Shown: positions 1-7,347, counted from the first letter of the stretch. The stretch: DNA of 8,848 nucleotides from Pontimonas sp. (GCA_021741945.1 JAIOWV010000050.1:1-8848), one strand, 5' to 3'. The notes: a model not told the origin generated them from the sequence alone. Numbers and translations are program-made.

Positions 1-1440
1 GTCGGGATTTGGCGTGACCACGGTGCCAGCACCCTGCCATTCGCGAATTGCTTCTGGCCCGCTGACAAGACCCGTAGCAACGGCTGCTAAGAGTGCGTCG
101 CCATAGGATGCTCCAACGGTCAGGGGAGCAACCTTTTGTGGCACACCACTGATGTCACTCACACTCTGTAACCAGACGGGGTTCTTCGTTCCACCGCCCA
201 CGGCTTGAATGGTGTGGGGCGGTGCGCCAATGTCGGTGAACAGGTCCACGTGCTGCTTGATGCCGTGTCCCATGCCCTCCAGGGTGGCCCTAAACAGGTC
301 ACCTCGGGAGTGGGTCAGGCTCAGGCCAAAGATGACGCCCTTAGCCCTGGGGTCGTTCACAGGGGTTCTTTCACCGGAGAAGTAGGGCAGAACAATGACG
401 CCGCCGGATCCGACGGCTGCTTCTGCAGCCTCGCGGGTCAGAATCGAATAGGCGGGTTCGCCGCCCTCAGCTTCGGCAGCGACCAAGTCGGCTGCGAAGC
501 TGTCACGGAACCAACGAGTGAGTGCACCAGAGGTTGCCATGCCGGCTAGGAGACACCAGGTGCCGGGGAACAGATAGGGCGCAGCCCACAGTCTCTTGTC
601 CCTCGCCTGGTCGTTATCCGTCACCTGGATGATGAAGATGGTCGAGCCATACATCAGCATCATTTCACCCGGCTCAGTCACCCCGACGCTGAGCGCTTCG
701 GCGCCAGCGTCGATGGTTCCCACCGAGACAGGGGTGCCAATGTTGAGGCCTGTTTCTTTGGCAGCCCACTCGGTGATGCCACCGGCTAGTTCGTGGCTCC
801 AGGCGAGCTCAGGAAGGCGTGAGGACTCGACAACACCGTCGAGGAGTTCCTCGTTCCATTGCTGCTTCCAGGGGTCGTAGGTGGGGTGGTGGGATCCAGC
901 AGAGAAGTGGTCGACCACTACGCGGCCGGTGAGCCTTGCGACGATGAAGGTGGTGGCATCGACAAACCACCGAGCCTTCTTATAGATTTCAGGCTCGTTC
1001 TTCTTGATCCACATGATCTTGGGACCAGTGGCCTGTGACGACAAAGCGTTACCGCAGGCGTTGAAGATATAGTCCTCACCAAAGCGCTCATTCATTTCGG
1101 CGATCTCATCGACGGCACGGGTGTCAACGCCGTAGAGGATGCCATTGCGCAGGGGTTGGAAGTTTTCGTCCATTGGGAGCACATCAGGGCCTATGGCACT
1201 GATGCCAACCCCCTTGATCTGGTCGGGGGAGATACCCTCCGTCGCCAGCAATGCCTTGCTGACGTGGGTGACATCGCCCCACCATGTGCCCTCAGCATCG
1301 TGCTCGGCCCAGCCGGCACGGGGGAAGATGATCGTGTGGGGTTTAACCTCGGTCGCGACTACTTTTCCTTGGGGCGTGACCAGCACACCTTTTGTTTCGT
1401 AGGTGCCTACGTCAATGCCCATCAACAGGTCATCTGCCAT
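1..1440 (-). CDS. FGGY-family carbohydrate kinase, xylulokinase-like (3' end cut by window edge)
   Basis: Predicted cytoplasmic ATP-dependent sugar or polyol kinase. Reverse translation from ATG at 1440 stays open for 480 codons to position 1; FGGY kinases are usually about 490-520 residues, so only a short C-terminal piece is missing. Visible elements: N-terminal phosphate loop DVGTYETKG (10-18); a YGVDTR substrate-loop motif (103-108) matching the D-x-R of xylulokinases; a K-I-M-W-I-K-K-N stretch (141-148) close to FGGY signature 1; likely catalytic base D244 in GTIDAGAEA; GST nucleotide loop (265-267); LPYFSGERTP (351-360), typical of xylulokinase-like members; and GGGTKNPVWLQS (415-426), matching FGGY signature 2. 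The start is set by AGGGGAG (1453-1447), six bases upstream. It is last of the visible minus-strand operon, 18 bases after the M42 gene. Substrate specificity in this family is not readable by eye: ketopentose, tetritol or another polyol are all possible. Family assignment is secure; substrate is unknown. Confidence 0.93.
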   Translation of the reverse strand, partial: MADDLLMGIDVGTYETKGVLVTPQGKVVATEVKPHTIIFPRAGWAEHDAEGTWWGDVTHVSKALLATEGISPDQIKGVGISAIGPDVLPMDENFQPLRNGILYGVDTRAVDEIAEMNERFGEDYIFNACGNALSSQATGPKIMWIKKNEPEIYKKARWFVDATTFIVARLTGRVVVDHFSAGSHHPTYDPWKQQWNEELLDGVVESSRLPELAWSHELAGGITEWAAKETGLNIGTPVSVGTIDAGAEALSVGVTEPGEMMLMYGSTIFIIQVTDNDQARDKRLWAAPYLFPGTWCLLAGMATSGALTRWFRDSFAADLVAAEAEGGEPAYSILTREAAEAAVGSGGVIVLPYFSGERTPVNDPRAKGVIFGLSLTHSRGDLFRATLEGMGHGIKQHVDLFTDIGAPPHTIQAVGGGTKNPVWLQSVSDISGVPQKVAPLTVGASYGDALLAAVATGLVSGPEAIREWQGAGTVVTPNPD

Positions 1441-1458
1441 GGTTTTCTCCCCTGTGAG

Positions 1459-2544
1459 TTAGCGCGCGGAGTCCCATGTGGCCGGGAACGATGACAGCAT
1501 TTCGGTCACGAGCTTCTCGAGACCTGCTAAATCGTCCAGTGAACACATCTCCACGCCGGTGTGGGTGTAACGGGTTGGCCAACACAGATCAATGGATGGT
1601 GTTCCACCATTGACCAGTTGGACATACGACGCGTCAGTCAGCAGACCAACCGTCGCGTGACGCTGCAGAGAAACCTTGGCTTTCGCCGCTGACTTCTCTG
1701 TGTGCGCCACAAGACCAGGGTGCGGGATGACACCGTTTAGTGTTCCCCGACCGTGGAAGCTGTAGAGACCCATGACAGGTCCTGCCCCGACCTGGACACC
1801 ATTGGGGGTGCCCATCTCGGGGGTGTCGCCGGCGGCGACCAGATCGAGAGAGATGGCAGCAACTGGCTTAATCTTCTCTGCCGCGAGCGCTGCGCCTCTG
1901 AGGTTGAACTCTTCTTGCACAGTGCCGACCAACACAACGTTCACGGCTACCGGGTTCTTGGCAAGGTATTCGCCGAGGCCCACCAGAACAGCGCAACCGC
2001 CACGGTCATCAACACTTGTCCCAGCAATTCGGTCATTAGCCAGCTTTTCAAAGCGGGGTTCATAGGCCACGTGGTCGCCAATCTCGATACCGAGATCGGC
2101 AACATCCTTGGCCGAGGTGGCACCCACATCGATATATGCCTTGTCGATAGTCGGCACCACATACTTCATTGCCTCTGGCGTGAGGTGGTGAGGGGGAGTG
2201 CCCATCACACCGGTGACCAGTGAGCCGTTGTGGGCACGAATTTTGACGACACTGCCGGGCAAGACGCGCTCGGGAACACCACCAAGGCGAACAACACGGA
2301 TGAATCCGTTGTCTTCGACCTTGGTGACGATCATGCCGAGCTGATCGGTGTGAGCAAAGACCATGACCGTGTGGTCGGTGGGCTTTGCTGCCTCGAACCG
2401 TGCCATGACGTTGCCAAAGGAGTCGACCGAGATGTCTTTGGTGAAAGCACCGAGGTCAGCCTTGATGGCCTCGATCATCGCCTCTTCCCTGCCTGACGTG
2501 GCAATCGTCAGGCAGTACCTCTCTAAACGGCTTTCTAAGCTCAC
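1459..2544 (-). CDS. M42-family metallopeptidase-like protein (FrvX/SgcX/YpdE-type)
   Basis: A 361-residue protein, the usual length for M42 aminopeptidases/deblocking enzymes, a family sometimes annotated as endoglucanase. The dinuclear metal site appears complete: H65 and D67 (AHTDQLG), bridging D179 (SVDDRGG), general base E211 and ligand E212 (QEEFNLRGA), D234 (LDLVAAGDTP) and H328 (RYTHTGVEM). It has no signal peptide, so it is probably cytoplasmic; family members form large tetrahedral assemblies. The start is GTG at 2544, overlapping the upstream permease stop by four bases (GTGA), with no strong SD of its own, suggesting translational coupling. Stop is TAA. Its position inside a sugar-transport operon echoes the E. 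coli M42 genes frvX, sgcX and ypdE beside sugar PTS genes, whose role there is unclear. It may trim an amino-acid or peptide moiety from an imported conjugate, or act on a non-peptide substrate; that is inference. Family confidence is high, in vivo function unknown. Confidence 0.92.
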   Translation of the reverse strand: MSLESRLERYCLTIATSGREEAMIEAIKADLGAFTKDISVDSFGNVMARFEAAKPTDHTVMVFAHTDQLGMIVTKVEDNGFIRVVRLGGVPERVLPGSVVKIRAHNGSLVTGVMGTPPHHLTPEAMKYVVPTIDKAYIDVGATSAKDVADLGIEIGDHVAYEPRFEKLANDRIAGTSVDDRGGCAVLVGLGEYLAKNPVAVNVVLVGTVQEEFNLRGAALAAEKIKPVAAISLDLVAAGDTPEMGTPNGVQVGAGPVMGLYSFHGRGTLNGVIPHPGLVAHTEKSAAKAKVSLQRHATVGLLTDASYVQLVNGGTPSIDLCWPTRYTHTGVEMCSLDDLAGLEKLVTEMLSSFPATWDSAR

Positions 2545-3566
2545 GATTCTTTTGGTGCCTTTTCTTTCTTGGCCTTGAGGCGGCGACGATCGAGGTAGGT
2601 GTTGAGCACCATAACCGCAATCAGAACGAAGCCCTGAGCGAGTTGGTAGAAGAACTGGCTGAAACGCAGGGCGTTGAAGCCAGAGGCCACCATCTGAAGA
2701 ACCACGGTGGCCAAGATGACGCCGGTGACGGTGCCAAACCCACCGTAGGGGTTCACTCCACCAAGCACGACGATAACGATGGCGAGCAACACGTAGGAAG
2801 CGCCATAGTCGGGGTTCGCGCTCGCTGAGCGAGAGGCAATGATGAGGCCCGCCAGGGCGGACAGCCCACCGGAGAGCGTGTAGGTCATGTAGAGGACCTT
2901 CTTGACGCCAATGGCGCTGTAATTGGCTGCTGTTTCGTTAGCGCCAACGAGCACCGACTGCATGCCAAGACCGGTGCGGTTGATGTAGATGGCAACGCCC
3001 ACAGCAGCAACCAGCAGAATGACCATCGGCATCGGGACACCAAACAGCGAGCCATTACCAATGGCCACGAACTCTTCGGGCAGACCGGTGATCGACTGGC
3101 CATTACGCAGACCAACAGCAATGCCGTTGTAGAGGGTCAGGGTTGCCAGCGTCGCAAGAATCGGGGTGACCCCGATTCCAGCGATGATGGCGCCGTTAGC
3201 AAACCCAGCGAGCAGACCCACAAACATTCCAATGAGGATGGAGACCACGATCCAGAAGTAGACGTTGCCACCGCCTTCGCCGACCTGGGTGACCAGGAGG
3301 TAGGACGTGGAGAGAGCAGCCAGGTTGGAAATCGACACCACCGAGAGGTCAATACCGGCTGTCAGCATCGCCAACATCACGCCAAGAGCCAACAAGGCAA
3401 TTTCTGGGACCTGGAAGGCCATGGAGACGAAGTTCCTGGGCGTCAGGAAGAGATCGGGTGCCAACGCGCTAAAGAGCGCGAAGACGAACAGTGCGACAAT
3501 AACAAGCTGAGTCAGCTTGCGGTCGCTCAGGAGGCGTCTGGTGAGATCCCGGCTGATGTCTTTCAT
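2541..3566 (-). CDS. Sugar ABC transporter permease, RbsC/LsrD-like (second permease)
   Basis: A 341-residue, highly hydrophobic inner-membrane protein of the BPD_transp_2 (RbsC/XylH/LsrCD) family. The N-terminus is short and basic, followed by a first membrane segment at about residues 20-41. Family landmarks are GIDLSVVSISNLAA (71-84), a GAN-E-TAA-Y loop (208-216) and VVLGGVNPYGGFGTVTG (266-282). The tail after about 325 is strongly basic (RRR then KAKKEK), consistent with a cytoplasmic C-terminus. It overlaps the upstream permease by four bases (ATGA) and has its own SD GGAGGAG (3578-3572), five bases before the ATG. Paired with the gene at 3563-4609 it should form the heterodimeric channel served by the ATPase at 4606-6084, as in LsrC/LsrD or RhaP/RhaQ systems. 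The two permeases differ clearly in sequence, so this is an old paralog pair rather than a recent duplication. Substrate cannot be read from the permease. Confidence 0.93.
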   Translation of the reverse strand: MKDISRDLTRRLLSDRKLTQLVIVALFVFALFSALAPDLFLTPRNFVSMAFQVPEIALLALGVMLAMLTAGIDLSVVSISNLAALSTSYLLVTQVGEGGGNVYFWIVVSILIGMFVGLLAGFANGAIIAGIGVTPILATLATLTLYNGIAVGLRNGQSITGLPEEFVAIGNGSLFGVPMPMVILLVAAVGVAIYINRTGLGMQSVLVGANETAANYSAIGVKKVLYMTYTLSGGLSALAGLIIASRSASANPDYGASYVLLAIVIVVLGGVNPYGGFGTVTGVILATVVLQMVASGFNALRFSQFFYQLAQGFVLIAVMVLNTYLDRRRLKAKKEKAPKES

Positions 3567-4609
3567 GATTTCTCCTCCGAGACGGTCACGGCCTGTTTGA
3601 TACGGCGCTTGTCAGAAATCGCTTGTGAACACACACCAATAAGGAGCATGAGGCCGACTGCAGCGCGCTGCCACGCACCGTCAACGCCGAGCAGAATCAG
3701 GTTGTCCTTGATCAGGTTGATAAGCAGCACACCCAAAATGGTGCCGGTGACGGTTCCGTAGCCACCCATGATGCTGGCGCCACCCAGAACAACAGCGGCG
3801 ATGATTTCCAGCTCGGTGCCAGCCAAGTCATAAGGGTCGGCCTTGCGCTGGAGGGAGATGAAGAGAACACCAGCGACGCCGGAGAGCGTGCCCACCAGAA
3901 TGTAGAGCTGCGCCTTTGTCCAGCGCACATTCATCCCCATACGCCTGGCTGATTCCTCGTTGCCACCAATAGCGAAGATGGTGCGCCCGAACATCGTTCG
4001 GCGCATCAAGAACGCTATGGCAACGGCAAGAATCAGCACGGGGATGACCAGGACGTGCAGGCGCGCCAAGGTGCCAGCACTGGTCTCCACCGAGATGAGG
4101 TCCGCTGTAGCGAACTGGTCAAGTCCCAGTGGGATGTTGGCCAGGAAGGCAGAGCCCACGTAGCTCAGCAGGAAGCCGCGGAACATACCGGCGGTTCCGA
4201 GCGTTGCGATCAGGGTGGGCAAACCAAAGCCCGCGATGAGCAACGCATTGATACTTCCGAGTATTGCCCCGACGATCGCCGCCAGAACCAGGGGAATCCA
4301 GAGGCTGTATGTGTCGAGGCCGTAGGTCTGCATAATGACCACGCTGGTATAGCCCGCGAAGATACCCACGATCGGGAACGAGATATCAATACCACCGCTC
4401 ACCAAGACCAGCAGGAGCCCTAGGGCAAAGAGAATCTCGATCAGCGAGCTTCGCACCAGGTCGAACGGGGTCGCGATGCTAAAGAAGACTGGGTTTGAGA
4501 GTCCAATGATGAGCGAGAGGACCAGGATTGCTGCCACGAGGAATAGCTCGTTGGGAGAGCCAAAAAGCTTCAAGCCCTTGCGCTTGGCCATAGGAGTGAC
4601 GTAACTCAT
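3563..4609 (-). CDS. Sugar ABC transporter permease, RbsC/LsrC-like (first permease)
   Basis: A 348-residue multi-pass membrane protein of the BPD_transp_2 family. Hydrophobic segments begin at about residue 21 and continue to about 330, followed by a charged cytoplasmic tail. Family landmarks are SGGIDISFPIVGIFAG (71-86, the conserved GGIDLS region), GGNEESARRMGMN (215-227, cytoplasmic loop after TMs) and VVLGGASIMGGYGTVTGTILG (273-293). ATG at 4609 overlaps the ATPase stop in an ATGA arrangement, and GAGGAG (4623-4618) lies eight bases upstream as SD. It forms the membrane channel together with the next gene. The order binding protein, ATPase, permease, permease resembles rhamnose-type and AI-2 (lsr)-type importers, which also use two different permeases, whereas ribose and xylose systems use a homodimer. 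Transporter class is certain; the imported compound is not. Confidence 0.93.
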   Translation of the reverse strand: MSYVTPMAKRKGLKLFGSPNELFLVAAILVLSLIIGLSNPVFFSIATPFDLVRSSLIEILFALGLLLVLVSGGIDISFPIVGIFAGYTSVVIMQTYGLDTYSLWIPLVLAAIVGAILGSINALLIAGFGLPTLIATLGTAGMFRGFLLSYVGSAFLANIPLGLDQFATADLISVETSAGTLARLHVLVIPVLILAVAIAFLMRRTMFGRTIFAIGGNEESARRMGMNVRWTKAQLYILVGTLSGVAGVLFISLQRKADPYDLAGTELEIIAAVVLGGASIMGGYGTVTGTILGVLLINLIKDNLILLGVDGAWQRAAVGLMLLIGVCSQAISDKRRIKQAVTVSEEKS

Positions 4610-6084
4610 GCTGCTAGCTCCTCGTAGAGTCGGGCCTCGCTAATCTCGGACGCCTGGAGTTCGGCGGCCGATTCACCTTGGTGGATCACGATGACGCGGT
4701 TGGCGATCTGGACGATTTCAGGGATGTCATCCGAAACGATGATGACGGCCATGCCCTCGAGTGCCTTCTGGCGGATGATTTCGAGAATCTCCCGCTTGGA
4801 GCCGATGTCAACACCGACCGTGGGGCCATTGAGAATCAGCACCGAAGGAGACATTGCCAACCATTTAGCCAACACCACACGCTGCTGGTTCCCACCAGAG
4901 AGTGAGGTGGCAACATTCTTCGGGTTATCGGTCTTGATTCTCAGGTCAGAGATCCAGCCGGTGATTGTCTCCATCATGCTCGCGCTCTTCACAATGCCCA
5001 AGGGCCCAGTGAAGTCGGTGATGGCTGAGGCCATCACGTTCTTCAGGATTGACTGGTCCAGGAACAGGCCCTGTGTCAGGCGGTCTTGGGGAACATAACC
5101 AATTCCTGCGTTTACGGCGGCTTTCGGACCAGAGAGCTTCACCTCTTTGCCATTGACGGACACGGATCCTGAGGAAACCTGGCCCATGCCAAAGAGTGCC
5201 TCGGCGATTTCGGACCGGCCGGAGCCGAGCAGCCCGGTAATACCGAGAATCTCGCCGGCCTTCACATCGAAGCTGATGTTCTTGAACTGGCCGCGGGACG
5301 TCAAAGAATCAACGCTCAGCACACTGGGGGAGTCCTTCGGAACTTCGGGAGCAAGGCGAACTTCGTTGATGTCGCTCCCCGTCATCGCCAAAGAAATAGC
5401 GCGACGGTCGAAGTCCTTCATTTTGCCCTCGGCTGCAACCGCACCATTGCGAAGAATGGTGATGGTTTGGGCGATCTCTTGAACCTCGTCGAGCTTGTGA
5501 CTGACGAACACGGTGGCAACACCGCGTTCTTTCAAGTTGTTGACCACACCGAAGAGGTGGTCAATCTCTTTACGGGTGAGTGCCGTGGTGGCCTCGTCCA
5601 TGAACAAGAGCTTGACGCCCTGGTTCAGAGCACGAGCGATGGCGACCAACTGCTTGGAGGACACCGGGATGGACTGCACTGTGGCATCGAGGTCGATGTC
5701 GACACCGATCAAATCGAGTGCCCTGGCAGCAAGCTCGCGGTTCTTCTTGGGGTTACTAAAGCGCTTCTTCTCGAGCACAGAGGTCGAGAGTGCGATGTTC
5801 TCAGCGACCGAGAGGTTCGGGATGAGAGAGAAGTCTTGAAAAATGACCTGGACGCCCTTGGCGACTGCGTCGCGGGGGGTCAATGACTTGAGGCGTTCTT
5901 CGCCAAGGAGAATCAGACCCGAGTCTGGTGTCTCTACGCCACTCATGATCTTGATAAGAGTGGACTTACCTGAACCGTTTTCTCCGGCTAAACAGTGGAC
6001 GTCGCCTGGAGAGACGGTGAAACTTACGTCGGTGAGTGCTTTGGCTCCACCGAAAGCCTTGGAAATTCCTTGTGTCCCGAACAT
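4606..6084 (-). CDS. Sugar ABC transporter ATP-binding protein, two fused ABC domains (RbsA/MglA/LsrA-type)
   Basis: A 492-residue cytoplasmic ATPase with two tandem ABC domains, the usual CUT2-class length. N-terminal domain: canonical Walker A GENGSGKST (34-42), Q-loop Q83, Walker B LLFMDE (159-164), switch H196; its signature is degenerate (IPVSSKQLVAIA, 139-150). C-terminal domain: degenerate Walker A GLLGSGRSE (284-292), Q333, canonical signature LSGGNQQR (395-402), and an altered Walker B VLILNGPTVGVD (415-426) in which the usual D-E is N-G; there is no switch histidine (SDD, 451-453). One composite site (N-domain Walker A/B with C-domain LSGGN) therefore looks competent and the other looks dead, in line with the known asymmetry of this family. 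The ATG at 6084 is preceded by AAGGGGGG, ending three bases upstream (G6088, then CCC). It follows the binding-protein gene after 100 bases containing two hairpins, and overlaps the first permease gene by four bases. Confidence 0.95.
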   Translation of the reverse strand: MFGTQGISKAFGGAKALTDVSFTVSPGDVHCLAGENGSGKSTLIKIMSGVETPDSGLILLGEERLKSLTPRDAVAKGVQVIFQDFSLIPNLSVAENIALSTSVLEKKRFSNPKKNRELAARALDLIGVDIDLDATVQSIPVSSKQLVAIARALNQGVKLLFMDEATTALTRKEIDHLFGVVNNLKERGVATVFVSHKLDEVQEIAQTITILRNGAVAAEGKMKDFDRRAISLAMTGSDINEVRLAPEVPKDSPSVLSVDSLTSRGQFKNISFDVKAGEILGITGLLGSGRSEIAEALFGMGQVSSGSVSVNGKEVKLSGPKAAVNAGIGYVPQDRLTQGLFLDQSILKNVMASAITDFTGPLGIVKSASMMETITGWISDLRIKTDNPKNVATSLSGGNQQRVVLAKWLAMSPSVLILNGPTVGVDIGSKREILEIIRQKALEGMAVIIVSDDIPEIVQIANRVIVIHQGESAAELQASEISEARLYEELAA

Positions 6085-6115
6085 GGGCCCCCCTTGATAA
6101 GTCTTCGTTGACTGA

Positions 6116-6143
6116 GGTGGGGCGCCATTTCTGGCGCCCCACC
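6116..6143 (-). repeat. Perfect 12-bp stem hairpin with GAAA loop
   Basis: The arms GGTGGGGCGCCA (6116-6127) and TGGCGCCCCACC (6132-6143) are exact reverse complements, separated by TTTC on the plus strand, which is GAAA in the operon RNA. The stem is GC-rich and should be very stable. It is followed on the minus strand by TCAGTCAACG, not a T-run. It is a strong RNA stem-loop, probably an mRNA stabiliser or attenuator rather than a full terminator. Confidence 0.8.
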
Positions 6144-6156
6144 CTTGAACTTCAGC

Positions 6157-6174
6157 TCTTGGCTTGCGCCAAGA
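6157..6174 (-). repeat. 7-bp stem hairpin with GCAA loop
   Basis: TCTTGGC (6157-6163) and GCCAAGA (6168-6174) are exact reverse complements around TTGC, which reads GCAA in the minus-strand RNA. It begins 11 bases after the binding-protein stop codon (TAA, 6187-6185). It is weaker than the neighbouring 12-bp hairpin but placed to act with it at the 3' end of the binding-protein message. Confidence 0.65.
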
Positions 6175-6184
6175 CTAACCCTCC

Positions 6185-7225
6185 TTAGAAGGGGTAGTCG
6201 CCGATGTTCTCAGTGTCAACGATGACCCATGCCTCGCCGTACCAAGAGGTAGGCGTGGTTGCGCTCTGCTGCAGGTTCTCGTAACCGGTGAGACCGAGGT
6301 CCGTACCGGCGGAGAGAGAACCACCATCAGCGAGGAGCTGGGCGATCTTCATCATGGCCTGGCCAGCAACTGCTGGGTCCCAGAACATGATCTTGTCGAT
6401 TGCACCGGTCTCGAGGTACTTGCCAGCCATCGAGGGAAGCGAGGTTCCCATGACGCAGACAGAGTCCTGCAAGCCGAGCTCTTCGATTGCCTGGCCGACA
6501 CCAACGACGTCGTTAGCAGAGGATCCCTGAATACCCTTGAGGTTCGGGTACTTCTTCAGGAGCTCCTTGGTCTGCTCGTAAGCGACGTTAGCGTCTTCCT
6601 TGGACTCGAGTGGCTCTTCCATACGGGTGATGCCGGGGTACTCGGCCTCAGCCTGTGCGAGAGCACCAGCAACCCACTCCATGTGGCTTGCAGCGGTGAC
6701 CTGGCCGACGAATGCGACGTACTCGCCCTCGCCACCCATGCACTCTGCGAGGTTGTCCATGATGGTTGCACCATAGGCAGCGTTGTCGAATGCCTCGATG
6801 TTGGCGTCAGCGTTCTTCTGAGCCGAAGCCTCGTGGGTGACGACGATGATGCCTGCGTCACGAGCCTTCTGGAAAACACCCTCGAGGGACTCGGGGGAGT
6901 TAGGAACTACGGTGATGGCGTTTACACCCTGAGCGATGAGGTCCTCAACGATACGGACCTGCTTCTCGGGGCTTGCGTCATCTGCACCGGTCTGAGATGC
7001 GTCGATACCGGTCTCGGAAGCGAAGGCAACGATGCCCTCGTCCATGCGGTCGAACCAGCCGACACCAGTGAGCTTGACTACGTTTACGAAACGCAGGTCG
7101 CTCGATGCGGCGCTTTCAGCTGCGGGAGCCTCAGCGGCACCCTCAGTTTCGGCAGCCCCGCCCGCACATGCGGACAGAACCAGAGCGGTAGCGGCAAGCG
7201 CTACGCCGTACTTGGTCTTCTTCAA
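6185..7225 (-). CDS. Sugar-binding lipoprotein of CUT2 ABC transporter (LsrB/RhaS-like, periplasmic-binding-protein type I)
   Basis: A 346-residue exported substrate-binding protein. The N-terminus is a lipoprotein signal (KKTK, hydrophobic stretch 7-17, lipobox LSAC with C20), followed by an Ala/Glu-rich linker (21-42), typical of a membrane-tethered Gram-positive receptor. The mature part has the LsrB/RhaS layout: VVKLTGVGWF (49-58), VEDLIAQGVNAITVVPNSPESL (93-114), VVTHEA (128-133), SSANDVVGVGQA (235-246) and MFWDPAVAGQAM (280-291). K51 matches a conserved AI-2 contact lysine of LsrB, but the Asp of TWDSD is Glu here (E132) and the D-Q pair is replaced by S-H (180-181), so AI-2 is not the expected ligand. 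C162 and C257 are the only non-lipobox cysteines and could pair. The start is TTG at 7225, five bases after a perfect AGGAGG (7236-7231); no better start is apparent. First gene of the operon, it probably captures the sugar or polyol for the ATPase/permeases downstream. Confidence 0.93.
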   Translation of the reverse strand: MKKTKYGVALAATALVLSACAGGAAETEGAAEAPAAESAASSDLRFVNVVKLTGVGWFDRMDEGIVAFASETGIDASQTGADDASPEKQVRIVEDLIAQGVNAITVVPNSPESLEGVFQKARDAGIIVVTHEASAQKNADANIEAFDNAAYGATIMDNLAECMGGEGEYVAFVGQVTAASHMEWVAGALAQAEAEYPGITRMEEPLESKEDANVAYEQTKELLKKYPNLKGIQGSSANDVVGVGQAIEELGLQDSVCVMGTSLPSMAGKYLETGAIDKIMFWDPAVAGQAMMKIAQLLADGGSLSAGTDLGLTGYENLQQSATTPTSWYGEAWVIVDTENIGDYPF

Positions 7226-7230
7226 CCTTG

Positions 7231-7236
7231 CCTCCT
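7231..7236 (-). promoter_or_regulatory. Ribosome binding site of the binding-protein gene (decides TTG start)
   Basis: AGGAGG on the minus strand, a perfect anti-SD match, lies five bases before TTG at 7225. It justifies the TTG start and fits a highly expressed binding protein. The following residues, KKTK then a hydrophobic run, form a proper lipoprotein signal. Confidence 0.8.
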
Positions 7237-7283
7237 ATGTTGGTGACAACCCAGTCAGGATGACCGAGTTGTTGGTTAGGTGA

Positions 7284-7322
7284 GTGAAACATTACACTCA
7301 TCCCAACGGTTAAATGTTTCAC
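7284..7322. repeat. 10-bp perfect inverted repeat, candidate operator
   Basis: GTGAAACATT (7284-7293) and AATGTTTCAC (7313-7322) are exact reverse complements, 29 bases centre to centre, a little under three helical turns. The right arm overlaps the predicted -35 box of the dhaK promoter. A dimeric or tetrameric regulator binding both arms could block or loop the divergent promoters. Which regulator family binds is unknown. Confidence 0.6.
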
Positions 7323-7347
7323 AATGTGAGAAATCGGTCACAATAAT
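7318..7347 (+). promoter_or_regulatory. Candidate sigma-70-type promoter for dhaK
   Basis: TTCACA (7318-7323, five of six matches to TTGACA) and AATAAT (7342-7347, five of six matches to TATAAT) are separated by 18 bases. Transcription would start near 7354, giving a leader of about 26 bases that contains the dhaK ribosome binding site. Both boxes sit inside inverted repeats, which suits repressor control. Predicted by eye only. Confidence 0.45.

Larger units (their letters stand above)
6085..6184 (-). other. Intercistronic region with two hairpins between binding-protein and ATPase genes
   Basis: This 100-base gap is the longest inside the minus-strand operon. Read on the minus strand just after the binding-protein stop, it holds a 7-bp hairpin (6174-6157, GCAA loop) and then a perfect 12-bp GC-rich hairpin (6143-6116, GAAA loop). 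Both loops belong to the stable GNRA class only on this strand, supporting an RNA role in the operon transcript. Neither stem is followed by a T-run, so a classical intrinsic terminator is unlikely. As in other binding-protein-dependent transporter operons, such structures could stabilise the upstream mRNA against 3' exonucleases or cause partial read-through, giving more binding protein than ATPase. That role is inference. Confidence 0.75.

Noticed and set aside
1753..2223. Plus-strand open frame opposite the M42 gene
   Set aside because: It lies wholly inside a gene with an intact M42 metal site, and its translation shows no recognisable motif.
2541..4609. Recent tandem duplication of a permease gene
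   Set aside because: Both belong to one family but differ in most residues outside the shared GGID and LGG-GGxGTVTG motifs, as expected for an ancient heterodimeric pair.
6116..6143. Rho-independent terminator between binding protein and ATPase
   Set aside because: The stem is strong, but no T-run follows on either strand and the downstream ATPase clearly belongs to the same transporter.
1..7225. AI-2 (lsr) quorum-signal uptake operon: ATPase, two permeases, binding protein and FGGY kinase in lsr-like company
   Set aside because: The kinase motifs (YGVDTR, LPYFSGERTP) are xylulokinase-like rather than LsrK-like. Most AI-2 contact residues of LsrB are not kept in the binding protein, and no LsrF or LsrG is visible.
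6683..7246. Plus-strand open frame of about 187 codons opposite the binding-protein gene
   Set aside because: It is antisense to the lipoprotein gene, Cys- and Val-rich with low-complexity composition, and shows no family features.
7325..7342. CRP/GlxR site, TGTGA...TCACA
   Set aside because: The half-sites are separated by eight bases, not the six of the CRP-type consensus. The alternative TCACA-TGTGA pairings have the opposite order.
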